Shown: positions 52,701 to 64,000 of the stretch, in pieces
How positions within the stretch are numbered: the stretch's first letter is position 1
How the letters are laid out: every line of letters starts with the position of its first letter
Origin: Agelaius tricolor
Lineage: Eukaryota > Chordata > Aves > Passeriformes > Icteridae
Length of the DNA stretch: 64,000 bases
Direction of reading: 5' to 3'
Assembly (NCBI GenBank): GCA_023055355.1
Contig: JALJCS010000010.1
Coordinates: 19,669,001-19,733,000 of the forward strand
Translations under genes and position numbers: made by a program
Notes under the pieces: generated by a model
Database searches by the model: none
What the model was told of the DNA's origin: nothing
Seen by the model: the letters and a program-made list of their open reading frames with translations, nothing else

Positions 52701-55700
52701 GTAAGTACAACGTTTAAATGTAAATTATAATGTTGTACCTTAGAAGCTTGTAGTAGGTACCCAAGATGAGTATTTGGATTATGAGGGAAGAAAACCAGAT
52801 ACATAAACAAACAGCTGTGATATGGTGGCATGTTTCAACTTTGTTGGCAATCAGAAGTAAAAGATTGTTTGATGCTTTGGAGAAGCACAGAAAGTGAGAA
52901 TACAGTGGTGAACTAAAGCAACCCGCTGCTTTTGTAAAAGCTGTGATTACCCATTGTGCTGTTGAAATCACAGATAAAATTAATACCTAAATGTGAAACT
53001 TGCTATTGAGAACCTGCATAGAGGGTCTCCTCTGTTCACTGCTAAGATAATCTGTTGATACAAACTTGAGTAATTGTTCTGAATCACTGTAAACTACAAT
53101 GTGCATTTGAAGGCTTATCCTAGTTTGAGACTAATTAATGGCTGTACTTTGCTGCACAGTTATTTTTAAGATTAGAAATAGGTGGTCCATGTAAGAATCC
53201 TGTCTAGTGGCTGAAGTTCTGGGTAGACTTGGTTTAGCAGAGGGCTTTTAGGCAACGTTGTTAACTTAAAATTTTTTTTGCTTAAGAGAGTTATTTGTTC
53301 TATTTTTGAATTTTTACAACAGCACATGCCTCTTACTTTCAAATATGGGTTCTGTGTCAAAAGACTGTACAGTTGGGTTGTTTATACACTGTTTAAAATC
53401 ACCTGCCTTAAATGTTTTACTGGATTTTTAAAATGTCTTAGTACTTCTGAAATTCATAGTGCACTGTCTGGATTATTTTGAAATCAAAAGTACTCAGATA
53501 AATTTTCAATACTACATGTAGGAAAGCATCCAAATCTGTCTATTTTGAATGAAGAATTATTAAGATTTGAATTTAATGCTACTGCTGCAATTTAAAAAAT
53601 AATTTTATGTTCTATTTAGCAGATAAGTAAATAGGAGTATACAAAAATAAAGCACAACACCAGTAATAAAAATTGATAGCAAAACCTGTAAAATTTGGAT
53701 CCGAGCTTATGTGAAGTACCTTTGGTTTTGTATATTGGAAAAAAATCTGATACCTAATTTATAGAGATGTTTTCTTTTTTAATTTAAAAAAAAATGGACT
53801 TTCAGGGTAGTAGTCACATAGAAGGCATCTTAGTATTATAATAAAAACAGCTTGCTCTCAGATCTTTAAAGAAAAAAAATTCTATTTTCTTATTTCTTCA
53901 ATAGCAAATGAAATCCTTGTGTTTTGCAGAGAAGAGAATAGATAATCAATCTTTGAAAAGGCTTGTTGATAAATTAAGCATTTTTACAGCTCCCTATGTG
54001 ACAATGACCTCTTGTAACTTGGATTTTAGTTGCAAATGCATGTTTTTCAGAAGTGGATTTTTCCTTCCCGTTTTTGTCTTTTGAACTGATGAAGAAACCT
54101 TGGCCTGTGCACTCATGTTATGTTAGGACAGAGCTGTGAGGCTATTTTGCACTGGAACCACCCCAGTAGCTACTATTTGTGCAGTGGTTACTATAGCTCC
54201 TTAATCTCTTTCTGAAGACATTTTGGTTTGCACAGTCTCAGATGTCATTGATGCATGAACAGCCTAGAAAAAATATTTTTAATAATTTGCTGTAACTGGT
54301 CCTCTTCCTCTTAAATAACCAAAGATTATGATTTTGTAGTTGGAATAGTATGAATTGTATAAATAAAGAATAGGCAAAAACTTCAGCCATGAACTTGTTA
54401 AATCAATTCTGATGTGAATTTACAGATGTGGAAGGTTATGACATTTATTCCTGTGAGATATTTCCCTCCTAAGGATTTTACCTAAGAGGAAAGGAGATTT
54501 TCTCCATTCTCCATTTCTGCTGAGGAAGCAAGTGAGATGTCCAGAAACTTTAGGTAGGACAACATAATCCCTGAGCAACTAACTGGATTTGGCAGTAAGA
54601 TAGAAATGGCAGCTCTCTTCCTCTTCACCAAAGCTCAGTAATCCACTTCTGTAGACTATAGGAAGTTTCAGATGCAAAACTTTTCCTTCTTGTAAATCTG
54701 CCTAAGCTTCTAGGGTGTAAAGGGCAAGATATTCTTCAAAGTGAACCTGTCATGTTCATTGTTTAAGCTGATATAATACAAAATAAATGGAGAATAGAAT
54801 CTTGGACACACAGAAGTCAATGAAGAGAGTGTTGTTTACTCCAGGTGTCTGAAATATATTTTTGTCTCTTTCTAAATTCCTAAGATTTTACTGAGAGGCT
54901 TTAAGAGTAATTTTAGCTCCTTTTTTCCATATAGAGTGGGTCTTGGTATCCCTCTGGGTCTTGGTTTCCTAAGAGGGTGTCCACTGCAGTGCTTGGTGCT
55001 AAGAATAGGTAGAAAGGTTGCTCTGCATTTTGTAGAAATGATCTTGCTAGTTGGCAATAAGCAGCTTTTGGTGGATGTACATAAAAATGTCACTGGCTTG
55101 TTTTGTGTCTTTTGGCTGATGTCAGACAAGACAGAGAAACACCTGTGGGTTGAGGAAATAATGGTTGAAGAACATCAATGTCACTGCAAGTACCAGAAAC
55201 ATCCCATCTGCAGAGATCTTTCCTTCTGATTGTCATGGACTTGTATCATATATGCTGTACTGAAAAGTTATTTTCAATGATGGTTATGGTAGAGAAAGAT
55301 TGCTTTTGACAGAATCCCTCAGAATACAAGCTCAAATAATCTACAGAATTCTTGTGTGGGGGATTGTTATACTGTGAGTTTTATTTGATTTAGTCAGGAT
55401 TTACATTGTTCTTCTCACGACAGCAGTGCTAATTTTGGCCATGTTTTTACTTCATTTTATTCTTTTTGGTGAATCACTAGAAAAACCCCTTATCAATTAT
55501 GGAAGTGTTGGGCTTGCTCTCCAGTTGTAGCACAGCTGTGCAGTATTTATGAACACAGTGAACAAACGTTCACCAGCTTTGTGGAAAAGTATTTTCCTGG
55601 CAAGAGCACAATTTGCCAGTATACATGTCCACAAATCTGTCTCCACCTTCAACTGATTGGTCATTTCTGGTTTTCTATCAGGAGAAGCTCTTTTCCTCTT

Positions 55701-57850
55701 TTCCTGGTTGAAAAGAGCACATTGTGTTTTTGTCGTGAGGGCTTGGGAGCACGGCTGTTTTTCAGAGCGTATTTCTGGCTTTTGTGTGGGAACTGAAGCT
55801 GCCATATTTCTGAATAGTTCATTCAAACTTGAGCCTGCTACTCCAGTTCTGCATTGAGAAACCAAATTTCTTCATATCAGTTGTGCCAGAGGCAGAAGTG
55901 TGGGGAGGACTAAAGTAGGTATTGTTTGTCACAAGGATGTCATAACAGTCAGCTCAGAACCAGAGGAGTGTCAGGGGGACATGATGTGAGTCAGCCCTGG
56001 CCATAAGAGCTTCCCATCAGGGATGTGGGAGTAGGCAAAGCAATCCATGCAGTGGCCCACAGGTCCTGTCTTTTCTGTGGGAGGCTGGACAGGAGCAATC
56101 AGCTAAATAGGACAGGAGCAGAGGACAGGAGCCAGTGAGGTTTGGGAAAGTCTGCAGGAAGCTGCCTGACTCTGCTGTGTGGTTTCTTTTCACAACCATA
56201 GAGTGCCATTGCATGGGACCTGCTGCACTGAGCAAGCCTCTGCCATGAAGAGCTGGTTTGACAGGGTTGCTGAAGCAGTGTTTACTTCAGCCATGCCTAA
56301 TTGCACTCCCTTCTCCTGGTGTGGATATCAGTACTTGATATGCTTTCTTCAGCTCAGATGGGTTTTGAATATATTATTTAGGCTTTAACTATACTTTCTT
56401 ATTAGCGACTCTTAATCATTTCTTTTAACTTAATGAATATCTGGATCTGAAGATACAAGATTAAATCCATTCCAGTTATTCACTGAAATTGTTGAGCCTG
56501 CTTATCTGATTAGGGACTTACGTGATTGGATTTTAGCAAATTCAGCCAGGAGTTTGTAACTTGCTTTGACATGTTTTCTAGGTGCTTTCCAGACTCTCAC
56601 TAAGCTCTGTGCTTTGCTGAGGATGACCTTTATGCTGAAGCCACATGGTTCCAAAGCCCTGTACTTTCCACTGTCTAGCTTATGATTTACTTGCTGGCCT
56701 GCAGCAGCATTGTGTCTGTGTAATGCTGTTTCTTCAAAAACCTCCTTTTGTGAAGTGTACATCATTAAATGAGAATGATGCAGCAGACCCTTCATCCTCC
56801 TGACAATCCCCAGTCCCTGGGTGAGATTTCAAGCTTTGAGGCTTAACCCAAGTCTCCTCTGTTCAGTTCAGCATAAATCATTTGGTCAGCCTACCCTTTG
56901 GTATTTTCCCTTCCAAGCTGTTTTCTCACACTCTGCTGCTTGCATCAAGCTGTTTGTAGTCTATATGATATTTTTGAAATCACTTTTTCCTCTGGACAGT
57001 TTCACTTAGTTGGCCTTCCCCCTTAAGTTATCACTGTAGGGTCATAATGTGGGTTTTTAATGGGATTATATTCAGGAAAACAGCCGCTTTAAGATAACAA
57101 AATATAGAATTACCACAGCAGGCCATTGTTCTCTGCCAGGATGGTCTGCACACAGAAATAGAACCTTGCAGTGGCTGCCTTTGCATATGTGCATTCTGAA
57201 ATCACCTGTCTTGCTGAGAGTAATTTAAGGGTTTCCTTGCTAAATACTCAGCATCATGAACACAGGCATAGCTAAAACACCTGGCAGGCTATTGGTTTTG
57301 TTGAAGCATATGACCCAGATGTGATATACAGCTTTGTTTCCAAAACATACTTAGTTATATACTCCAATGTTTCCCTGTTTTGAGGCAAGATAACTTGAAA
57401 GTTGTTTCAATTCCCTGTTCTTAATACAGGACGTATTTTCATTGTCATGTGACATTCATTAACATATTAATGTTTCTATGTTCTTTGCTGTGTAATTGTG
57501 ACCTCTCCCATGGTGCCATTTCTCATCTCCTTCAAACATACTTAGGACTGAAAAGAGGTGAACTGGAGCTCAGACATTTTCTGTAGCAGGGAGCTGGCAC
57601 CACTGTGGTCACTTAAGATCAAGAAATTTGTTAATTTTACTCAGCATATCTCATTAGAAACAAAACAAAAAAAAAAGGCTGGACTTTAGAAAATAGTCTG
57701 AACATCTCTTGCATTTAACTCCTTGGGAGGGTGATCTGGGCAGGTCATTTCTGCTTAGAAATAGTTATAGCACATGAACACAACCCCTAAGTGGCTAAGT
57801 GGAAGTGGAATGAAAGTTTTCAAAGCCAACTTCTCCAATTCTCTTTAAAG

Positions 57851-57906
57851 TATTTTTTCTTTATTCCTTTTTCCTTTTTTCTCCATTTTTCTTGCATTTT
57901 TCTTTC
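57851..57906 (+). repeat. Pyrimidine-rich tract
   Basis: T-rich sequence with scattered C runs for about 55 bp, interrupted by few purines. No AG acceptor with an open exon follows, so it is treated as low-complexity intron sequence. Confidence 0.7.
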
Positions 57907-60000
57907 ATGGTTTGCTGGCTGCAGTGAGGTATTGCATTAATAATTATGTGGAATATGATTTCATGTCATATAATTAAATGTGATACATCAGTGTCTCTGA
58001 AACTGTTCCCTTTGAGAACAGTATTAATACTGATTATTTTGTAGCAGGAGCCTATCTATTGTTCTACCTTTTACGGTAGAAAGAAGCCCTCTGCAAATTT
58101 CTTTTTTTCAGAGTTATGTGCACATTTTTAAAAACAGTATGATTGCATACACATCTGAATAAATAACACCAGGTTTACAAAATAATATTTGGTTCTAGGA
58201 GGAGAGAGATTCCTTAGTGATTGAGCAGTATGTGATTTGTACTGTTCAGCTTGTTTGTATAATACCAGCATCACGTTTTACCTTTATTCCCTGTTCAAGG
58301 AATGTGGCATGGTTTGGGGTTTGTGTTAGCTGCAGTAGGTTTTCCTTAACTGCACTTTTCACTCAGTTTTGCCCTTCAGAGCAAACGTACCCCCAAGGAT
58401 GGTGAAGGTGTGCTCCCTGGATGCATTCATTGGTTGTGCCAATGCTGTTGCCTGTGCAGTGGTATGGAACACAGTAGAGAAACACCCACAGGAACCCTGG
58501 GACCAGATTTAGCTAATCTCCACTGTGTTCTGCCCAGCTGATGCACCCAGTTTCTCAACCAGACAGACTGTCAGAGGAGGAGTGGCCTGCCACTGTGGTG
58601 TGTAAACTGGCTCTGCTGGTTTCTATCTGAGCTGGTGAGGTTCCTGGGAGGTTCCTGTCAAAAATATGTATCCCATTTCTACAGCTGAAGAGAAATAGAA
58701 TTTGTTATTGTATGTTCCTTTTGCCAGATGCACCGGAGAGATGTAGGCCTGATATGGAGGCTGAAATGCTCCTTTTTGCCAGGGCTTGACTGCCACACGT
58801 AGTGAGGCATTTGCTTGGTATGCCATGGGAACTGTGATTGGCCAGAAGATGTGATGTTTGGTTTAAATGTTCCCTTTTTATTGTTTAGCAACACATCTCA
58901 GCAGTCATGTCATGAAGTGTCTAGCCTGGCATGATGTGAAGGAAGACTCTCTATCTTCCCCTCAATATTTGGACTTTAATTAGCTAGAAATAAAATTCAG
59001 ACAGCTTTACATTCATGATCAAATGAAATCTACACTGTAATTCTCTCTGAGAAGTTCCAGGGTGCTTTTTTACAGTAATGCTTTCATGTTGAATGTTACT
59101 AGGGACCCATAGATATTTTCAGGGAAATTGCAGTTGAGAGAAAAGTTGTCCTATCCTCCAGATGCAGATAGTCTCTTGACATGCCTCAAATTTAAAACAA
59201 ATATAGTTTTAATTTTCTCTTTCCATTTTTTTATTAAGCAAAGATTGTGGTTTTTCTAAGTCAGTATTTCGCTTAGCCTAACTTAAAAGCAGTTCCCCTG
59301 AGCACATTGTTTAAAAAACAAGTAATCCAAATAGAGAACTGCGAAGGAACTCTGTGTTTGCCTGTGCTCGCAGATGTGGAGATCCAGTGATTGCAAAACT
59401 CCCTGTCCCCTGGGAGATGAGAGTTTTGTTGCAGTGTGGGGCCAGAGGAATGGTGATCCCATGGAATTTCCTTGAGGAAGTGGGGGCGAGGGAGGAGAAG
59501 AGAGTGGAAGGAATGTTTCAGCCGCAGCTGCTTGTAAAAGGAGCACTAGGAAAACAGATTTGGTAAAAGTTACCACCATTTAAGATCTCTTCTTGGAAAA
59601 CAAAAAGCTGATTTGGTAGTGCAGGGCTGGGTATTTGCTGTGCAGAGATGCAACCGCAGAGCTGCAGGAAAGAAATGTCCAGTGGCAGCTGTTGGAATGT
59701 CTTTGATCAGGGTCCCAGTCCCCAGCTCCACAATGGCTGAGACCTGATGCAGATGGGAAGTGATAGCAGCAGTTATTCACTGGCATAACCAGTAATCCAA
59801 GAACATTTTGAAGGGGATAGTTTAATTCCAGTGGACTACTAAAAATGTTAACAAGTACAAATCAGGCTTTTTGGTGGGTTCCATGATGCCAAAAACTGCC
59901 CCTTCTGTTAGAGACCTCTTAGGCAGGCATCTCAGTCAGAAACCAGTCCAGAATTGACTCAGCTTAGAGCCCAAGCTGGTTTTGGCCTCAGTGTGCTTAC

Positions 60001-60187
60001 ATCAAGCTTGTCCTTTTCTTCAGGAAACCATTCAGAGTAGAAATCAGGATCAGTATTTGCAAGCAGGTTCTTATATCCAATGTCCAATACCCCATTATCA
60101 CAAAACTTGTAGAAATCTTGTGAAGTCTTGACTTGGTTTGCTAAAGGTTCATTCTGCTTAGCTCTGATTTCTCTAATGCTAAAACTC
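60001..60187 (-). CDS. Unidentified candidate coding exon, antisense in RBMS1 intron 2
   Basis: Read on the minus strand, a TTTTTTAATTTCAAG acceptor-like sequence is followed by one base and 62 open codons, ending GAT before GTAAGC, a good donor. The exon would be 187 bp, entering in phase 2 and leaving in phase 0. The peptide runs SFSIREIRAKQNEPLANQ, then KTSQDFYKFCDNGVLDIGYK, then NLLANTDPDFYSEWFPEEK. It is rich in charged and aromatic residues with few Cys and no low complexity, unlike most chance frames here. The frame stays open past the donor for 13 more codons to TGA. I do not recognise the protein. Possible explanations are a nested gene on the opposite strand, a duplicated exon, a processed pseudogene piece, or chance. 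No partner exon was identified nearby. Confidence 0.4.
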
Positions 60188-63100
60188 CTTGAAATTAAAA
60201 AATGAGACATCTGATGTTGACATGTTATAAGGCCACTCTTTTTTTAATAAACTTTTAACCTTTTTTTACCCACATTATTGCTGAGCTACATTTTGGGTTG
60301 ACAAACAACAGCCTTTAACACTTTGCAACCCACATAATAAATACTCATATTTACCTGCAGAATGAAAGCAGTAGCAAATATTGGTAAACTAGTTGAATAT
60401 AATTAATTAATTTAATTCAGATCTTGCTACCTCCAATGAAATGTGTAACTGAGGAAATAGAGAAAACAGTGTTTATCTTTAAAAAACCTCCACAGAATAT
60501 TAAGACTTGATCCTCAATTTTTTCCCCCAACTCCTAAAATTTTACCCTGTTTTGACATTCAGAAAATATTAGCTGCCTCAGTTCAATTTGAGCAGTTGCC
60601 TTACTCAAGGCTCAGACAAACTCTGTAGAAAATTAAATCATTAAAGGGTTACTGAGAGAAGAATTAGCATGTTATCATTAAAAGTGTCTGATCTTTGTAG
60701 ATAGATGTGCTGTACCTTGGAAAAAAAGTCAAGTTTTAATTTGAATCTTGATATTGTTATGATACATGGACACAGAGGAAAAAAACCACAAGTGAAAACT
60801 CAAAAAGAAAATACTTCAATCTGGGGTCTGTTTTGACACAGTTACTAGTACAAATATTCTACTTGAAATAACCTGTGTGAGTTGAGTTAATCATTTACAG
60901 AATCAATTGCAGTGGAAGAAATATGTTCTGATTTGTACTCCTGTCCTGCACCTTACATTTCCATTTCTTCTCTTACTTATTTTACCAAAAGAGAAAAATT
61001 ACCCACCAAAATCTGTGTAACTTCACTTTTAGTTATAAATAATTACCTTTAATTAACTGATTGTTTTGGACATCTTAACTGAAATATGTTAGCCTAAAAT
61101 GTGTGTTGTTCTTAAATGCTTTTTTCCATATTCTGTGCAGTTGTGTAATTTTATATCTTTAGAAGACAGAGTCTGAGTCAGTATTTTTTCCTAGGAAAAC
61201 ATTGTGGCTTAGGTTTTACACATTATTAATATTTCTAATCCTAGTGCTGCTTTTTGGCTTACGTGTAGTCACTAATAAGCTTTCACAAGTCTTCTCAAAG
61301 TATCAACAATTATTCTGTTGCATTAGTAAGGACTTTAATGTCTGAGTGCATGCAATACTGAAATAAGTGTTATGTTAATAAAAGATCTAAAATGGTAAGA
61401 AAAGAGCTTCATACAGGGTAGTACAGATACATGAGAAACCTCAAATCTTTTATTTTCAAACTCTTAATGTCAGAAATAAATCTAAAGACTTAAAAAAGAT
61501 CCAAACTACTTACTTCTGGTTTCAAGGACTTTGCTGAAAGGGTAACTGAAGAGGTTTTGGGGTGTGGAGACAAGCACAGTTTTATAGTTCAGTATATAAT
61601 TTCATTTAGTGTATATATCAAAGCCCAAAGAGACTGCTGTGCTCACAAACAGAAATGCTTCCCCATGCCCCAGGGATGATGGCAAGCTTGACTGAAGCTG
61701 TCTGTGTGCAGTGTGCTCCCAGAGGCCTGATCTTGGAAAGCCCAGAGCACCCAGGACCCACTGCTCCTGCTGCCAGCAAGGGTTGGAAATCACTCCCTGC
61801 TCCAGAGTGTGCAGGGAGGATTCGTCTGGTGGTGAGGGCTGAGCTTTGTGGTGCTGAGTGCCAGATGAACTCCACCATGTCTGGTTCTTTTGGCACTGCA
61901 CTGTGGTTTCTTTTTCTTTTCAACCTGTAGCTGTGCAGTACCCCAGGCAGAAATCTCCCCTGTGTTAAGCCTGAATGCCTTGGCTGAGTTCTGGAGAAGG
62001 TATTTGGCAGAGAGAAGAGAGACTCTCCCTTCAAGGCCTGCGGGTATCAGCATGGTGGGGTATCCAGCCGAGCTGAAGTAGCAGTGTGCATTTCCTTTCC
62101 TCATCACTGTTTGTGCTACTCTTGATCTGGAAAGGTCTCTTTGTAAATCATTTGCCTTTCCTCCCCTCCTTCCCAGAGATCCTGTATTTAAACTCTTACA
62201 TTTCCTATACTTGAAGCTACATGTTTTTTATTGTATGGAAGGCTTTGTCTTAAGTTTTATTGCTAAGGCTTATTTGTTGCCAAAAGTCTGTGTGCTACAT
62301 TTTGAAGATCTCAAATAATGAGAGGGAAAGTCTTGCTCTCCGTTCCTTTTTCTCTGTGGCAGCTTACAGGGCTTCCACATTTCAGAACAGAGGTACAGTA
62401 CTAGCAGTGAAAGCCTGTTGTGCCAGGACTGCTGCTGAAAAGTCCATCATACAAAGGCCTCAGCGTGAATGTACTTCTAAAATGTAAATTAGGATCAATT
62501 CTTTTTGAACATCTTCCAAATATTCAGAGTTATGACATTAAAAAAATACACAAGAACATGTCCCAATCCTCTATTCTTCTCAAATGAATTGCATATTACT
62601 TTGTTCCATGGGAAATTCTGAAGATTTTTTCCTCCCATTTTATTTATCTCTTAAATAATTATATATTTGTTAATTCTCTTTGAAGTCTAGGATACTTACT
62701 CTGAATTATGCAGTTTCACAAATGCCATTAAATATTTTTAAAAGAGTGGCCCTTCCTGGAAGAGGGGACAGCTCTGACTGCCACTGGTAACTGTTTCCCA
62801 TCTAACACTTGAACTGAGATCGAGGTGATAATCTGAGGAGCAGAGGCTCACTGGTCTGGATGTAGCTGAAAGGTGAGCAGAAGAAAAACTTGACTTTTAA
62901 AGGTAACTTGTTACTGAATGGTATCCTAGCAGTGGATATAGGTTTTGGGAACATTGTTCATTTCTTTATCTCATGGGATTTTAAAAAAATATAGTTTAAT
63001 TAGAAACAGAGCAGATCTAAATATATAGCTGCAAAGACAGATGCTCAATTCTTTAGAATGTTATAATGATATACTAATAGAAACTCCACTGAAAAGGGCA

Positions 63101-64000
63101 TCCACTGCTATTTATATCACTACAACAAAATCAGTTAATTTTTTGCCATGAAAAAGGGGAAATTAATTTGTTTCTCCCTATGAAGATTTTCAAGTCCTTG
63201 TGATAGAAAATATCTGAATGCCTTTAGGGCATCTTTGATTTGCTCATCATTTTCTGGTAGTTACTGTGCCTTGTTTTGTCCTTTCCGTAAGTGAGAGATG
63301 GGAAGGCAGCTTAAAGTGCAGAGGAAAGAGTAAATTTTCAGAATTGTGTGTTGTAGTCAGGAGGGAGTTCTGAGGACAACGCTTTCTTCTGCTCACTAGT
63401 GTTTTTTCCAAACTTTTGCTTTTTTCAAGGGGAGAGAATTTACAAGAAATTTAATTTCCCCTCAAGAATTTTGCTAGATTTGTATTTGGATCTGGGTCAC
63501 TGGTGTTCTGCCTTCTTTGTGACTCAATACTTCTGTTCATGCTTGTGCCAAAGAGATTTGACAGCTCTTGAGTTCAACTTCTTCAGTGATGGAGGAAATG
63601 TGAGGCTGTTTCTCTCAAGCTGCTTTCCCCTAGTGGTAGAGGTCAGCATTTGGCTATGACAGTTCTCCTTTATTTTTTTGGCAGGCAGTTCTCTGACATT
63701 CCTGTTACTGAGATCATCCTCACTGGGCTTTCAGAAGAACATCTGACTGGGGTTCAAATTCTTCACCTTCTGCTGTTCTGATCATATAGTATGTTCTAGG
63801 AGAGGTTTTGCTCCTTGCCATTAATAATTAATTTGTTTCTAGATACCTTTTGTTAACACTAAGATCTGTTAATTTGTGGTTTCTCCCTTTCATTGTGATT
63901 TGGTTCCATGTTAAGGGTGGGGATTCTTTTAATCCCAAAGATAATTTAAGGGAATAAAAGTACCATTAAATTACTGCAGTCTGAGTCATACTTGGTCTGT

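Larger units (their letters stand above)
52701..64000 (+). other. RBMS1: RBMS1 intron 2, partial (acceptor beyond window)
   Basis: The intron begins GTAAGT. The next exon should start by completing the proline codon and continue with the YGKIVSTKA-type RRM1 sequence; I did not find this to position 64000. The intron holds AT-rich unique sequence, pyrimidine-rich tracts and a candidate antisense exon at 60001-60187. Other open frames of 60-138 codons lack recognisable domains. Confidence 0.82.

Noticed and set aside
61602..62107. Nested minus-strand frames of 99-138 codons and + frames of 63-91 codons
   Set aside because: A GC-richer patch is open in several frames at once; no known motif or splice structure is seen.
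1..64000. tRNA, snRNA, rRNA genes, CRISPR arrays, operons, phage or bacterial elements
   Set aside because: No matching patterns were noticed. The sequence is vertebrate nuclear DNA, so prokaryotic features such as ribosome binding sites do not apply.

Overview
This is a 64 kb piece of vertebrate nuclear DNA, most likely from a bird. It is AT-rich and gene-poor, with GT-AG splice sites, two clear CpG islands, many simple repeats and little interspersed repeat. One degraded repeat at about 23.8-24.1 kb reads like the 3' part of an avian CR1 LINE. The species cannot be named from the sequence.

The only gene I recognise with confidence is RBMS1 (RNA-binding motif, single-stranded-interacting protein 1, also called MSSP) on the + strand. 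Its first coding exon (26852-26914) sits in a large CpG island at about 26.05-27.48 kb and encodes the alternative N-terminus beginning MIFPSS and ending RKQ. A 25.6 kb intron follows. The second coding exon (52525-52700) carries the conserved [16 protein letters not shown] segment, a Ser/Asn-rich linker and the first part of RRM1, ending in a split proline codon. The rest of the gene lies beyond position 64000.

Layout: 1-8.2 kb is AT-rich intergenic DNA with short tandem duplications and a possible old retroposon remnant. A small orphan CpG island lies at 8.2-8.62 kb, with a YY1-like ATG context on the + strand. From 8.6 to 26.0 kb is intergenic sequence without a recognisable gene. From 26.05 to 27.48 kb is the RBMS1 promoter island and first coding exon. 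Intron 1 runs from 26.9 to 52.5 kb and contains simple repeats and a small CpG-rich patch at 49.55-49.86 kb. Intron 2 starts at 52.7 kb and continues past the window end.

The most unexpected signal is in intron 2 on the opposite strand. A 187-bp segment (60001-60187, minus strand) is open over 62 codons, has a coding-like composition and is bounded by plausible acceptor and donor sites. I do not recognise the peptide. It could be an exon of a nested antisense gene, an exon captured by duplication, or a chance open frame.
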